Shown one piece after another: positions 51,476 to 60,747 of a stretch of 64,000 nucleotides of DNA. The stretch lies in NCBI RefSeq assembly GCF_016862895.1, contig NZ_BONV01000001.1, positions 62,001-126,000 of the forward strand, read 5' to 3'. The notes under the pieces are model-generated. The model was not told the origin of the DNA, searched no databases, and saw only the letters and a program-made list of their open reading frames with translations. Positions within the stretch are counted from its first letter, which is position 1. Each line of letters begins with the position of its first letter. A program made the position numbers and the translations under genes. Source of the stretch: Planotetraspora kaengkrachanensis. Its GTDB lineage: Bacteria > Actinomycetota > Actinomycetes > Streptosporangiales > Streptosporangiaceae.

Positions 51476-52222
51476 TCACCTGGCCGCATCGAGAACGGCC
51501 TCCCGCAGAGCGCTCGGCACGAACGCGGTGGTGCCCAGGCTCTGGCCGTTCAGCATGACGGTCGGCGTGCCCGCGAGCTTCCGCGTGGCGATGACCTGGG
51601 TCGAGTACTGCTGATGCGCGGCGACGTTCTTCTGGCCGCGCACGCAGGTCTCGAAGTCCGGGGCCGTGACGCCGGCGTCACGGCCCCACCGGATCAGGTC
51701 GTCGACGGCGTAGCCGGCCGAGGTCTCGGTCGGCTGCTCCTGGTACAGCCGGTCGTGGAACGCGAGCCATTGGGCGCCGTCGGTCACGCAGCGGGCCGCC
51801 GAGGACGCCCGCAGCGAGTTCGACATCGTGGGCTCCTGCTTGAAGATCGTGAGCAGGTGGTAGACGACCTTGGCCTTGCCTTCCGCGGCCAGGTTCTTCA
51901 GCGTCGACCCGCTGGTCAGCTCGAGCTGCTTGCAGGCCGGGCACTGGTAGTCCTCGTAGACGTCGACCACGGGCGAGGTGACGCCCGGCTTCGCCATGAC
52001 GATCGTGCCGTCGGGCTGCATCGCGATCGGCGCGAGCGGGCCCGTGATCTGCTCCGACGCGCTCTGCCGCACCGACCACCACGTGACCGCGCCGGCGATC
52101 AGGACGATCACGCCGACCGTGGTCAGCATGGTCGTCCGCTTGCGCTGCTCCTGCCGGCGGATCGCCTCACGCTGCGCCGCGGCGCGCGCCCTGGCCGAGG
52201 CCTCCCTTGCCCTCTTGCTCAC
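51476..52222 (-). CDS. DsbA-like membrane-anchored thioredoxin-fold protein
   Basis: The 248-residue protein has a basic N-terminus (REASARARAAAQREAIRRQE), one membrane segment (TTVGVIVLIAGAVTWWSV) and an external thioredoxin-fold domain with the active site YEDYQCPACKQLE (CPAC) and the cis-Pro GTPTVMLNG. Three further cysteines are present. It should oxidise or isomerise disulfides outside the membrane. The GTG at 52222 is chosen, with GGGGGG upstream. It follows the MauE-like gene by 73 bases, and that membrane protein may be its redox partner. Confidence 0.9.
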   Translation of the reverse strand: MSKRAREASARARAAAQREAIRRQEQRKRTTMLTTVGVIVLIAGAVTWWSVRQSASEQITGPLAPIAMQPDGTIVMAKPGVTSPVVDVYEDYQCPACKQLELTSGSTLKNLAAEGKAKVVYHLLTIFKQEPTMSNSLRASSAARCVTDGAQWLAFHDRLYQEQPTETSAGYAVDDLIRWGRDAGVTAPDFETCVRGQKNVAAHQQYSTQVIATRKLAGTPTVMLNGQSLGTTAFVPSALREAVLDAAR

Positions 52223-52295
52223 GCAAGCCCCCCGTGGCTGCTCCGCCGGCATCCCGCACCGGCCTCGAAGAGGTCGCGGCGGGCCCGCGACCTCG

Positions 52296-52868
52296 TTAAT
52301 CCGTGTCGCTGCCGTCCTCGTCGTCCTCGTCGCCCGCCGTGTCCGGGTCACGTGACCCGGACAGACCGAGCGCCGAGTCCATCGCGAACCGGCCGGGGGG
52401 CCTGTAGATGATCCATGCGGCGCAGAGAAGATATCCGGCGTCGCGCAGAAGCTCCCAGATGTATCCGGGGTCCTGATCCGCGCCCACCGTGCCGCCGCCG
52501 CCGAAGCAGCCGCAGTCTATCCGCAGGCCACGCGCCCAGGCCGAAGAAATGCCGACGATGAAGGCCACCATCAGCACACCGCCCACGACGGCCGACGGCC
52601 GGGTGAGCAGGCCCAGGACGAGCAGGATGCCGACGATGATCTCCACGATCGGCAGGCCGTGCCCGACCACCGTGGCCATGGTGTCCGGCAGCAGCTGATA
52701 CGCCTTTACCGCCTGCACCGAAACGGCGGGCGCGCCGATCTTGATCGCGCCTGCCACGAAGAGCGAGACTCCGAGCACGAGCCTCGCGACGGTGGTCACC
52801 CAGGACAGCGCCTTGACTACGGACTGTAACGGATGCGACACCGGCCTGCCGGATGCCAACTGAACCAT
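52296..52868 (-). CDS. MauE/DoxX-family membrane protein
   Basis: The 190-residue protein has four membrane segments and the motif RIDCGCFGGGG between segments 3 and 4. This CGC pattern is typical of MauE-like proteins that relay electrons to or from exported thiol-disulfide proteins. The tail is acidic (GDEDDEDGSDTD). The ATG at 52868 has GAGGAG seven bases upstream. It is paired with the DsbA-like gene downstream. Confidence 0.85.
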   Translation of the reverse strand: MVQLASGRPVSHPLQSVVKALSWVTTVARLVLGVSLFVAGAIKIGAPAVSVQAVKAYQLLPDTMATVVGHGLPIVEIIVGILLVLGLLTRPSAVVGGVLMVAFIVGISSAWARGLRIDCGCFGGGGTVGADQDPGYIWELLRDAGYLLCAAWIIYRPPGRFAMDSALGLSGSRDPDTAGDEDDEDGSDTD

Positions 52869-53003
52869 CGTCTCCTCGTCCCGCTCGGCAACCCCGGGTG
52901 AACAATATCGGGACCAGCACAGCATGTAACGGATAAGAGCGCGGTAAGCAGGGGTTTTACCCGCCTTACTCGGGGAGGGGCCGGACATGACCCCTTATGT
53001 CGC

Positions 53004-53798
53004 TCAGCGCCGGACGCCCCGCGCCAGTTCGTCGGCGAGCTCGCGGACCGCGGCGAGCCCCGTCTTCTCGTCCGGCGCGTCGAGAAGACGCCGGATGAAG
53101 GCCGAGCCGACGATGACGCCGTCCGCGTAGGCCGCCACCTCGGCCGCCTGCCGCCCGTTGCCGACGCCGAGACCGACGCAGACCGGGAGCGAGGTGTGGG
53201 ACCTGGTCCGCTTCACCACCCCCTCGGCGGCCGCGCCCACGGACTCCCGCGCACCGGTCACGCCCATCAGCGAGGCCGCGTAGACGAATCCCGTGCAGCA
53301 GGAGACGACCCTGCTGATCCGCGCGTCCGGCGAGCTGGGCGCGACCAGGAAGACGGTGTCGATCCCCGCCTCCTTGCTCGCCGCGAGCCACGGCTCGGAC
53401 TCCTCGGGGGTGAGGTCGGGCGTGATGGTCCCCGTGCCGCCCGCCGAGGCCAGCTCGCGCGCGAAGCGCTCGGCCCCGTAGCGGTCGACGGGGTTCCAGT
53501 ACGTCATGACGAGCGTGGCGGCGCCGGACTTGGCCACCCCTTCGACGGTGCGCATCACGTCGCCGATGCGGGTGCCGTTCGTCAGGGACCGGTGGACCGC
53601 GTCCTGGATGGTGGGCCCGTCCATGAGCGGGTCGGAGTACGGCAGCCCGATCTCGATCACGTCACAGCCGGCCTCGACCATGGCGGTCGCGGCGGCCACT
53701 GCCCCGTCCTTGCTGGGGAAGCCGGCGGGCAGGTATCCGACGAGTGCGGACCTGTTCTCGGCGCGGGCCTTCTCGAAGACCGTCTGGAGTGTCGTCAT
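53004..53798 (-). CDS. trpA: Tryptophan synthase alpha subunit
   Basis: TrpA cleaves indole-3-glycerol phosphate to indole and glyceraldehyde 3-phosphate and passes indole to TrpB. The 264-residue protein has the family motifs CDVIEIGLPYSDPLMDGP (catalytic Glu and Asp), LVMTYWNP, and the phosphate-binding VGLGVGNGRQ and GVIVGSAFIR. It is 19 bases after trpB and is the last trp gene of the cluster. Confidence 0.98.
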   Translation of the reverse strand: MTTLQTVFEKARAENRSALVGYLPAGFPSKDGAVAAATAMVEAGCDVIEIGLPYSDPLMDGPTIQDAVHRSLTNGTRIGDVMRTVEGVAKSGAATLVMTYWNPVDRYGAERFARELASAGGTGTITPDLTPEESEPWLAASKEAGIDTVFLVAPSSPDARISRVVSCCTGFVYAASLMGVTGARESVGAAAEGVVKRTRSHTSLPVCVGLGVGNGRQAAEVAAYADGVIVGSAFIRRLLDAPDEKTGLAAVRELADELARGVRR

Positions 53799-53817
53799 CG
53801 GTTGCCTTTTGCGAATG

Positions 53818-55092
53818 TCAGAGGTTGAAGTACTTCATCGCGGTGCCCATGTCCTTGTCGCCCCGGCCGGACAGGTTCACCAGGATGACGGCGTCCGGCC
53901 CGAGCTCGCGGCCGAGCTTGAGCGCTCCCGCCAGAGCGTGCGAGGACTCGATCGCCGGGATGATGCCCTCGGTGCGGGCGAGGAGGGAGAAGGCCTCCAT
54001 CGCCTCGGCGTCGGTGACGCCGTGGTAGACCGCGCGGCCGGAGTCCTTGAGCCAGGCGTGCTCGGGACCGACGCCCGGGTAGTCGAGGCCCGCGGAGATC
54101 GAGTGCGACTCGATCGTCTGGCCCTCCTCGTCCTGCAGGACGTAGGTGCGGGAGCCGTGCAGCACGCCGATGGTCCCCTGGGTCAGGGTCAGCGCGTGCT
54201 CGCCGGGCTCCGCGCCGCGCCCGCCGGCCTCGTAGCCGTGCAGTTGGACGCCCTCGTCGTCGAGGAAGGCGTGGAAGATGCCGATCGCGTTCGACCCGCC
54301 GCCCACGGCGGCCGCGACCGCGTCGGGCAGCCTGCCGATGAGCTCCAGGACCTGGCGGCGGGCCTCGACCCCGATGATGCGGGCGAAGTCACGGACGATC
54401 TCGGGGAACGGGTGCGGCCCCGCGACCGTGCCGAACAGGTAGTGGGTGTGGTCGACGTTGGTGACCCAGTCGCGGAAGGCCTCGTTGATGGCGTCCTTGA
54501 GGGTCTGGCTGCCGTTGGTGACCGGGACCACGGTCGCGCCGAGCAGCTTCATCCGCGCCACGTTCAGCGCCTGGCGCTCGCAGTCGACGGCGCCCATGTA
54601 GATGACGCACTCGAGCCCCAGGAGCGCCGCGGCGGTGGCCGTGGCGACGCCGTGCTGGCCCGCGCCCGTCTCCGCGATCACGCGGGTCTTGCCGAGCCGC
54701 TTGGTGAGCAGCGCCTGGCCCAGCACATTGTTGATCTTGTGGGCGCCGGTGTGCGTGAGGTCCTCGCGCTTGAGCAGGATCCGCGCGCCGCCGGCCCGCT
54801 CCGCGAAGCGCGGCACCTCGGTGAGCGTCGTCGGCCTGCCCGCGTAGGTGCGCAGCAGGTGGTCGAACTCCCGGATGAAGCCGAGGTCGGTCTTGGCCTT
54901 CTCGTACTCCGCGGCCACCTCGTCGAGCGCGGGGATCAGCGCCTCGGGCACGTAGCGCCCGCCGAAGACGCCGAACTTGCCGCGGAGGTCGGGGTCGTCG
55001 CCCCGGACGCCGCCGCCGGCCAGGTCGGCGGGGGTGATCAGGACCCCTTCCGCCCCCGTCAGGTGCTCTCCTCGATGAACGCTGTCCGTCAC
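53818..55092 (-). CDS. trpB: Tryptophan synthase beta subunit
   Basis: TrpB condenses indole with serine to tryptophan using pyridoxal phosphate. The 424-residue protein has [16 protein letters not shown] with the PLP Lys and [12 protein letters not shown]. The phosphate-binding glycine loop is VGGGSNAIG. It has about 25 more residues at the N-terminus than the family core. GTG start at 55092, two bases after the trpC stop, so translation is probably coupled. No trpM lies between trpC and trpB. Confidence 0.98.
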   Translation of the reverse strand: MTDSVHRGEHLTGAEGVLITPADLAGGGVRGDDPDLRGKFGVFGGRYVPEALIPALDEVAAEYEKAKTDLGFIREFDHLLRTYAGRPTTLTEVPRFAERAGGARILLKREDLTHTGAHKINNVLGQALLTKRLGKTRVIAETGAGQHGVATATAAALLGLECVIYMGAVDCERQALNVARMKLLGATVVPVTNGSQTLKDAINEAFRDWVTNVDHTHYLFGTVAGPHPFPEIVRDFARIIGVEARRQVLELIGRLPDAVAAAVGGGSNAIGIFHAFLDDEGVQLHGYEAGGRGAEPGEHALTLTQGTIGVLHGSRTYVLQDEEGQTIESHSISAGLDYPGVGPEHAWLKDSGRAVYHGVTDAEAMEAFSLLARTEGIIPAIESSHALAGALKLGRELGPDAVILVNLSGRGDKDMGTAMKYFNL

Positions 55093-55094
55093 GA

Positions 55095-55913
55095 CTACCT
55101 CTCGGATCCCGTGTCCAGTCGCGAGGCCGGATGCGCTCCGGCCGTCACCAGGTCATTGACGGCGGACCGGGGGTCCCGCCCCGTCACGAGGCTCTCCCCG
55201 ACCAGCACCGCGTCAGCGCCCGCCCGGGCGTAGGCGAGCAGGTCGTGCGGGCCGCGTACACCCGACTCCGCGATCTTGATGATGCCGTCCGGCACCTTCG
55301 GCGCGAGCCGGGCGAAGACCTCGCGGTCGACCTCGAGCGTCTTGAGGTCCCGCGCGTTCACGCCGATGATCTTGGCTCCCGCCTCGACCGCCCGGTCGAG
55401 CTCTTCCTCCGTGTGCACCTCGACCAGCGGTGTCAGCCCGATCGACTCCGCGCGCTCGATGAGCGACACCAGGGCGTTCTGCTCGAGGGCGGCGACGATC
55501 AGCAGGGCGAGGTCCGCGCCGTAGGCCCGGGCCTCCCACAGCTGGTAGGAGGTGACGATGAAGTCCTTGCGCAGGATGGGGATGTCCACCGCCGCACGCA
55601 CGGCGGCGAGGTCGTCGAGGGTGCCGCCGAACCTGCGCCGTTCGGTCAGCACGCTGATGACGTGGGCTCCGCCCGCCTCGTAGTCGGCGGCGAGTGCGGC
55701 GGGGTCGGCGATGGCGGCCAGCGCGCCCTTCGACGGGCTCGATCGCTTGACCTCGGCGATCACCGAGACCCGGTCGCCTCCGAGCGCGGGGTATGCGTCC
55801 CGGGGCCCCGGCGCGCGCGACGCCCGCTTCTTGAGCTCCTCGATGGGCACGGCCCGCTGCCGCTCTTCGAGGTCTTCTCGCACGCCCAGGATGATGTCCT
55901 CGAGAACACTCAC
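55095..55913 (-). CDS. trpC: Indole-3-glycerol phosphate synthase
   Basis: TrpC closes the indole ring from carboxyphenylamino-deoxyribulose phosphate. The 272-residue protein has [58 protein letters not shown] and the phosphate-binding ESGVRGPHD. All are family motifs. The GTG at 55913 has GAGGGGG five bases upstream. A 19-codon open frame (55912-55971) ends across this start. Confidence 0.98.
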   Translation of the reverse strand: MSVLEDIILGVREDLEERQRAVPIEELKKRASRAPGPRDAYPALGGDRVSVIAEVKRSSPSKGALAAIADPAALAADYEAGGAHVISVLTERRRFGGTLDDLAAVRAAVDIPILRKDFIVTSYQLWEARAYGADLALLIVAALEQNALVSLIERAESIGLTPLVEVHTEEELDRAVEAGAKIIGVNARDLKTLEVDREVFARLAPKVPDGIIKIAESGVRGPHDLLAYARAGADAVLVGESLVTGRDPRSAVNDLVTAGAHPASRLDTGSER

Positions 55914-56057
55914 GCGTCCCCCTCGCCCTCGGCTCGGATCCCGCGCGAAATACCAGTCCGCTCGCTCACGCGTAAGGGTCCCTCCGGTCGGCTGCGCTCC
56001 CTGTCTTGCCCTGCGATGCTATCGGCCCGGCTCGCGCCGCTCCGCCACTGGGTCTCG

Positions 56058-56483
56058 TCAGGGTGCGAGAAACCGGCCGAAAGGTATGTTCCGTACCACC
56101 CCGAACGCCAGTACGACGACGAGGACCGCCCAGAGGGGTGCGGGACGTGCGACGATCATGCGTCCGGGCCGTCCCTGCCATGATCGTAACGCCCAGCGGC
56201 CCCACCAGTACGCGGCGAAGGGGACCGCGACCACCAGGAGCGGGTTCATGCCGAGTGCCCCGTGCAGGTCGCCGACGGCGAGGTCGTGCACGGCCCGCAA
56301 CGCGCCGCATCCCGGGCAGTACAGGCCAGTCAGGAAGTAGAGCGGGCATACCGGGTAGTGCCCCGGCTGGTTGGGGTCGACCACCGCGAGGCAGGTCACC
56401 GCCGCGGCCACGGCCGCGCCGGCGCCGAGCGGCGCGAGCATCAGTCCCGTACGGGACCTCTCGCGCCCCCCAGCGACATCCAT
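56058..56483 (-). CDS. DUF2752 membrane protein
   Basis: The 141-residue protein has three to four membrane segments and the DUF2752 signature CPLYFLTGLYCPGCGALRAVHDLAVGD, then NPLLVVAVP. The CPxxxLTGxxCPGCG cysteines are invariant in the family, whose function is unknown. The ATG at 56483 has AGGG eight bases upstream; a GTG at 56492 is the alternative. It lies between the RDD protein and trpC on the same strand. Confidence 0.88.
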   Translation of the reverse strand: MDVAGGRERSRTGLMLAPLGAGAAVAAAVTCLAVVDPNQPGHYPVCPLYFLTGLYCPGCGALRAVHDLAVGDLHGALGMNPLLVVAVPFAAYWWGRWALRSWQGRPGRMIVARPAPLWAVLVVVLAFGVVRNIPFGRFLAP

Positions 56484-56501
56484 GCCGGTCACCCTAACGC
56501 G

Positions 56502-57188
56502 TCACGCGCGGACGACGATGGAGCTCACGATCTTGTCGGCGAATGTTTGCTTCTTCTCGTCCCAGATCGGCCACAGGTAGCCAATGGGGATGCAGCCGGG
56601 CAGCGCGTCGACGATGTGGAGAAGCGCGCGGGCGAAGGCCATGCCGAAGCCGAGGAACTCGCCCGTCTCCTCCTTGATCGTCTTGATGCCGACGGCCCGC
56701 TTGCCGAGCGTCTGCCCGGTGGTGCCCTCCAGGTACCGCAGCCACAGCGTGATGGCCAACGCGACGAGGGCGCCGAGCCCGTAGAAGAGCAGTCCCGCGC
56801 CGCTGCCCCCCGTCGTCGTGACCGTGCCCGTCTCCGGGTCGACCTCGAACGAGCTCGCGAGCATGGATACGCCGATGAAGTACAGGATGCCGGAGGGGAT
56901 GCCGACGATCACGGAGTCGATGAACCAGGCGCCGAAGCGCAGGCCCCAGTGCGCGTACTGCGGCACGGCGTAGCCGCCGGGCGGACCGTACCCGTAGCCG
57001 CCTCCGGGCGGCGGCGGGGGGTACCCGCCACCGGGCGGGTAGTTGCCCCCAGGCGGGGGCGGAGGGTAGCCACCACCGGGCGGGTAGTTCCCGCCGGGCG
57101 GCGGCGGGGGGTAACCGCCACCGGGCGGATAGTTTCCACCGGGCGGGGGGTAGCCGCCCGGGTTGCCGGGGTCGTTTCCGTATGTCAT
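56502..57188 (-). CDS. RDD family membrane protein with Pro/Gly/Tyr repeats
   Basis: The 228-residue protein starts with about 75 residues of low-complexity Pro/Gly/Tyr sequence in which PPGGGYPPPPPGGNY is repeated three times (DNA repeat of 45 bases at about 57000-57140). An RDD domain follows with three membrane segments (GLRFGAWFIDSVIVGIPSG; TTGQTLGKRAVGIKTIKEETG). The RDD family is poorly characterised; some members affect Na+/H+ exchange. It is 18 bases from the DUF2752 gene. Confidence 0.88.
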   Translation of the reverse strand: MTYGNDPGNPGGYPPPGGNYPPGGGYPPPPPGGNYPPGGGYPPPPPGGNYPPGGGYPPPPPGGGYGYGPPGGYAVPQYAHWGLRFGAWFIDSVIVGIPSGILYFIGVSMLASSFEVDPETGTVTTTGGSGAGLLFYGLGALVALAITLWLRYLEGTTGQTLGKRAVGIKTIKEETGEFLGFGMAFARALLHIVDALPGCIPIGYLWPIWDEKKQTFADKIVSSIVVRA

Positions 57189-57245
57189 CACAGTTCCCGT
57201 TGTGTGTCGGAGGAAGAGGGGGGTCCAGCGGGAGTGACGGGGGTG

Positions 57246-57680
57246 TCAGTACCCGCCCACCGTCGTGGGGACGCTGATGGACATGGCCCCCAAGAAGGCG
57301 AACCAGAAGACGATCCAGATGACGACCGCCGCGTAGGAGACGACGAGGGCGGCGATCGCCATGCCGCGCCCCTCCTCGCCGGTTCGCCTGATCTGTCTCA
57401 TGGCGACATGACCGAAGACCGCGCCCAGTATGGAGGGGATCCCGCACATCACCAGGCCGACGACGGCGAGCACGAGCGCAGCCACCGCCATGCCGTTCGT
57501 CCCGCCGCCCGGAGGCCGGTGGCCGTACGGCCCGGCGGGCGGTGGGTGACCGGGACCGTTCGGGGGCGGGTAGTACCCGCCCGGAGGCCCGTACCCCCCT
57601 GTGGGTCCCCCGCCGGATCCGCCGCCGGGCGGCTGGGAACCGTGTCCCCCCGTGCCGCCAGGCAGGCTTCCGTAAGTCAT
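57246..57680 (-). CDS. DUF4190 membrane protein with Pro/Gly-rich N-terminus
   Basis: The 144-residue protein has a 60-residue Pro/Gly/Tyr-rich cytoplasmic region and a DUF4190 domain of two membrane segments (MAVAALVLAVVGLVMCGIPS, ILGAVFGHVAMRQIRRTGEEGRG, then MAIAALVVSYAAVVIWIVFW). It shares the disordered N-terminal style with the RDD gene 57 bases downstream, and the two may localise to the same membrane sites. Function unknown. Confidence 0.85.
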   Translation of the reverse strand: MTYGSLPGGTGGHGSQPPGGGSGGGPTGGYGPPGGYYPPPNGPGHPPPAGPYGHRPPGGGTNGMAVAALVLAVVGLVMCGIPSILGAVFGHVAMRQIRRTGEEGRGMAIAALVVSYAAVVIWIVFWFAFLGAMSISVPTTVGGY

Positions 57681-57883
57681 TCGGCGCTCCTGCCAGATCG
57701 TTCCTTGCGGGCGGCAGCCTAGCGGCGGGCAAAACCGGACGGCAGGGGTCGCTCAGTTCGTGGACAACTTGTGATCTGGGCCCCGAACGACCAGGTTCCG
57801 GCACGTTCATGAACAGACCACTCGAACCGGGCTCGGTCCGTCACCGGCCGCCGTCGTTGCCGGGGGTCAGAGTCCGCGCGGGT

Positions 57884-58618
57884 TCACGGCCGAGGCCGGG
57901 AGTCGTCGGCAGGGTAGGAGTCCGCGGACGGGTCGGCGGACGGGTCGGCGGTCGAGTCGGCGGTGGGGTCGGCGCCCTCGTCGAGGGCCTCCCACATCGC
58001 CCGCTCTTCTGAGACCCGCCGGGGACGCGCGCCCCGCCGTACCTCACCGGCCGGCCCGGTACGGCTGTCGCCGCCGGCCCGGTCGTACCGGCTCGACATG
58101 CCGGGCCACCTCGCGCCCCAGACGGCGGCCACCACTCCGGCGGCCAGCAACACGAGACCGCCGGCGACGGAGAGCACGGGCCACGCCCACACCGGGGACT
58201 CGGAGACGGGCGTGCCGGAGGACATCATCGCCGACGTCGCGTGCTCGCGCGCCGCCGCGGCGATCGCCTCCGATCGCGTCGCCGTCCAGCCGGTCACCGC
58301 GACCGCGGCGCCGCACAGACCGATCACCACGGCGATCGCCCGCCTCGCCAGGCCGCGGGTGGCGAACACCGCGACGGCGGCCGCCAGGGCCGCGAGGGTG
58401 GCAGGGACGAGCGAGGCGGCGATCTCGCTTCCCGTGACGGCCACCTCGGCCGGGCCGAGCGCGCCGGTCCGCGACTGCAGGGTCACCGTGGCCCACGTGC
58501 GCCCGGCGGCCAGCAGCACGAGCCCGCCGCCCACCGCGCACATGATCAGCCATGCCGTGAGCGAGCGCCGTGCCGTACGAGCCTGGCCGGGCGTGGGCGT
58601 CCCGTCCTGAACGGTCAT
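57884..58618 (-). CDS. Trp biosynthesis-associated membrane protein
   Basis: The 244-residue protein has four membrane segments ([76 protein letters not shown]) and a hydrophilic tail with a short Asp/Ser/Ala repeat. This fits the TIGR02234 family, found only beside trp genes in actinobacteria; its role is unknown. The ATG at 58618 overlaps the hisI stop (ATGA). In related genomes trpE usually sits between hisI and this gene; here it does not. Confidence 0.85.
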   Translation of the reverse strand: MTVQDGTPTPGQARTARRSLTAWLIMCAVGGGLVLLAAGRTWATVTLQSRTGALGPAEVAVTGSEIAASLVPATLAALAAAVAVFATRGLARRAIAVVIGLCGAAVAVTGWTATRSEAIAAAAREHATSAMMSSGTPVSESPVWAWPVLSVAGGLVLLAAGVVAAVWGARWPGMSSRYDRAGGDSRTGPAGEVRRGARPRRVSEERAMWEALDEGADPTADSTADPSADPSADSYPADDSRPRP

Positions 58619-58965
58619 GCGTTTTCGCTTACCTCGAGCACGTCCGCATCGAAGCAGGTGCGGTCGCCGGTGTGGCAGGCGGCCCCCACCTGGTCCACCT
58701 TGAGCAGGATCGTGTCGCCGTCGCAGTCGAGCGCGGCGTGCCTGACCCACTGCACGTGACCCGAGGTGTCGCCCTTCACCCAGTACTCCCCTCGACTGCG
58801 GGACCAGTAGGTCGCCCGGCCCGTGGTGAGGGTGCGGTGCAGCGCCTCGTCGTCCATCCAGGCGAGCATCAGCACCTCGCCGGTGTCGTGCTGCTGCACG
58901 ATCGCGGGCACGAGCCCGTCAGCGGCGCGCTTCAGCCGTCCGGCGATCTTCGGATCGAGTGCCAT
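58615..58965 (-). CDS. hisI: Phosphoribosyl-AMP cyclohydrolase
   Basis: HisI opens the purine ring of phosphoribosyl-AMP, the third step of histidine synthesis. The 116-residue protein has [36 protein letters not shown], the metal-binding [17 protein letters not shown] and [10 protein letters not shown] cysteines. It is the single-domain form without HisE. It starts the hisI-trp membrane protein unit. Confidence 0.97.
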   Translation of the reverse strand: MALDPKIAGRLKRAADGLVPAIVQQHDTGEVLMLAWMDDEALHRTLTTGRATYWSRSRGEYWVKGDTSGHVQWVRHAALDCDGDTILLKVDQVGAACHTGDRTCFDADVLEVSENA

Positions 58966-59323
58966 GTGCCCAATTCTGCCGCACCGGGCTCCCGGGGCCG
59001 TCAGCCGAGCGGGGCGGGCGTGCGGCGGCGTCGCAGCTCACCGGTCCCGTACGGCCTACGCGGTCGCCTCGGCGGGCCCGGCTTGAGGGTGCGCCGGGGC
59101 AGCGAGGACGGGTCCCTCCTTCGGCTCGATTCAGCCGATCGCCGATATCGGCAATCGTCTCGGCCATTACCGCCATAACGGCCGGAATCATTTCGTGACG
59201 ACCGGGCGGCAAATACTCCGGCGATTCGCCCGTTGATTGTCGCGTATTCGTTCGCGGTATTGTCCGCCCTCGCGCCCTCACGTATGTTCCGGCTTGACGT
59301 CACCGGAAATCCAGGGAGATACC
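58966..59323. other. Gene-free region between hisI and the ADC-fold gene
   Basis: These 358 bases are the divergent promoter region. They hold a perfect 12-bp palindrome GCCGATATCGGC (59141-59152), a predicted promoter (59260-59288) and CTTGACGTCACC with a TGACGTCA palindrome just before the ribosome binding site (GGGAG 59314-59318). I see no gene. Confidence 0.5.
59260..59288 (+). promoter_or_regulatory. Predicted promoter of the ADC-fold gene
   Basis: TTGTCC (59260-59265) and TATGTT (59283-59288) are 17 bases apart, predicting a start near 59295, about 29 bases before the TTG start codon. Confidence 0.45.
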
Positions 59324-59995
59324 TTGTCCGATCTCGCGGCTCCCCAACTCGTCGTCAACAGCCGGATGATCTATTTCGGCTGGGTGCCCGCCGATCCCGA
59401 GGCCGTGGCCGCACTCGTGCCGGACGGCCTCAAGCCGATGGCCAACGGACAGGTGTTCATGAACCAGTACGTCGTCGACCGGCCCGAGCAGACGTCGGGC
59501 TTCGGCGCGTACTCGCTGACCTACATCGGCCCCGACCTGGAGGACGCCTACGCTCCCGACGGCGTCACCCCAGGCCGCTGGTGGACGCACTACTTAAACT
59601 CCAGCCCCGTCGTGCGCGAGTACGCGGCCGAGCGGGGAGCGCCGGCCACGCCCGGCCGTACGACGATCAAGGTGAGCGGCAGAAGGCTGGTGGCCACGAC
59701 CGAGTCAGACGGGGTCCCGGTCATCCGCACGACGGCGCGGATCGGCCGCACCGGCGAGGCGGTCAACCGCGGCCAATTGCGGTACATCACGGAGGTCGGC
59801 GGGCAGAAGGTCAGCGGCGTCTATCCATTCGTGGCCGAACCCGTCGACCCCTTCGAAGTGGTCTCGGTGGAATTCCTGGAGCCGGACCATTCGGTATACG
59901 CCCTGAGGCCGGCCGATCCCCTGCAGATCGTCTGGGGTTTCTACTCCCCCAGATCGTCGTTCACGTATCCGGGCGGCGAATCGGTGATGACCTGA
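59324..59995 (+). CDS. Acetoacetate decarboxylase-fold protein
   Basis: The 223-residue protein fits the acetoacetate decarboxylase superfamily (VVNSRMIYFGWVPADPEAVA; VPDGLKPMANGQVFMNQYVV). In true decarboxylases a Lys-Lys follows a Glu-x-x-Gly-x-Pro motif. Here the corresponding stretch reads ERGAPATPGRTT, so the Schiff-base Lys seems to be missing and the reaction may be different. The TTG at 59324 has GGGAG six bases upstream. It is convergent with the Cache-domain gene. Confidence 0.78.
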   Translation: MSDLAAPQLVVNSRMIYFGWVPADPEAVAALVPDGLKPMANGQVFMNQYVVDRPEQTSGFGAYSLTYIGPDLEDAYAPDGVTPGRWWTHYLNSSPVVREYAAERGAPATPGRTTIKVSGRRLVATTESDGVPVIRTTARIGRTGEAVNRGQLRYITEVGGQKVSGVYPFVAEPVDPFEVVSVEFLEPDHSVYALRPADPLQIVWGFYSPRSSFTYPGGESVMT

Positions 59996-60021
59996 AATCA
60001 CGGTCCGGAAATGGGGCCTTT

Positions 60022-60744
60022 TCAGCTCAGGGTCGTGACCAGGGACAGCGGCAGGTCACGCACGGGCCGTACGGTGAAGCCCTCGGCGCCTCGGTAGACG
60101 GACCCGGCGACCCATCGCGCGGTGTTGGACGAGACCACGCGGCCACTCGCGTTGACGAGGAACGCCGGGGCGGGGATCTCGCGGAGCGCGGGGAGCACCG
60201 CGCCGTCGAACCGGCGGACGAACACGTCGGCGGCCGCGACGCCGACGAACGCGCCGTCGAGGACGACAGGCACCGAGAGCGTGAGGCTGTACTCGTCCGT
60301 GCACAGATAGTCGACGTACGGCCCGCAGACGGTGCGCTCGGCGCCGGAACGCGGGCCGGTGTACCAGTCCCAGTGCGTGTAGTCGTAGAAGGCGCTGCTC
60401 GACGGGTCGAGGTCGCGGAGCAGTTGAACCGGGGTTCCTGAGGGGTTCTCCTGCCACCACTCGAGGTACCAGTGGGCGTCGGCGAGCAGGCCGGGCGCGG
60501 CGATGAACCCGATGCCCGCGACGAGCGCCGCGACGCCGTTGCCGGTCAGCCGTGCCCACAACAACGGCCGGAGCGCGGCGAGGTCCGCGGTCGACGGCGG
60601 GCGGCCGCGGCGCCGCACACACCGGGCGGACGCGTCGCGCACCTCGCGGAGAGCGCCGAAGACGCCCTCGACGGCGTCGGCCACGCGGGTGAGCGCCGTC
60701 GCGACGGCCTGGCCATGGGGCCCGGCGCCCACATCTGTGATCAT
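60022..60744 (-). CDS. Soluble Cache-domain protein
   Basis: The 240-residue protein has a PDC/Cache-like ligand-binding pattern: DPSSSAFYDYTHWDWYTGP, VCGPYVDYLCTDEYSLTLSVPV, then AFVGVAAADVFVRRFD. The N-terminal 70 residues are helical. I see no signal peptide and no membrane-spanning segment other than a short hydrophobic run (GNGVAALVAGIGFIAAPG), so it is probably cytoplasmic. That is unusual for Cache domains, which normally sense outside the cell. It begins 3 bases after the FCD regulator stop and should be co-transcribed with it. Confidence 0.72.
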   Translation of the reverse strand: MITDVGAGPHGQAVATALTRVADAVEGVFGALREVRDASARCVRRRGRPPSTADLAALRPLLWARLTGNGVAALVAGIGFIAAPGLLADAHWYLEWWQENPSGTPVQLLRDLDPSSSAFYDYTHWDWYTGPRSGAERTVCGPYVDYLCTDEYSLTLSVPVVLDGAFVGVAAADVFVRRFDGAVLPALREIPAPAFLVNASGRVVSSNTARWVAGSVYRGAEGFTVRPVRDLPLSLVTTLS

Positions 60745-60747
60745 TTC

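Noticed and set aside
58966-59236. Short open frames in both strands between hisI and the ADC-fold gene
   Set aside because: They are Arg/Pro/Ala-rich, lack ribosome binding sites and resemble GC-driven noise.
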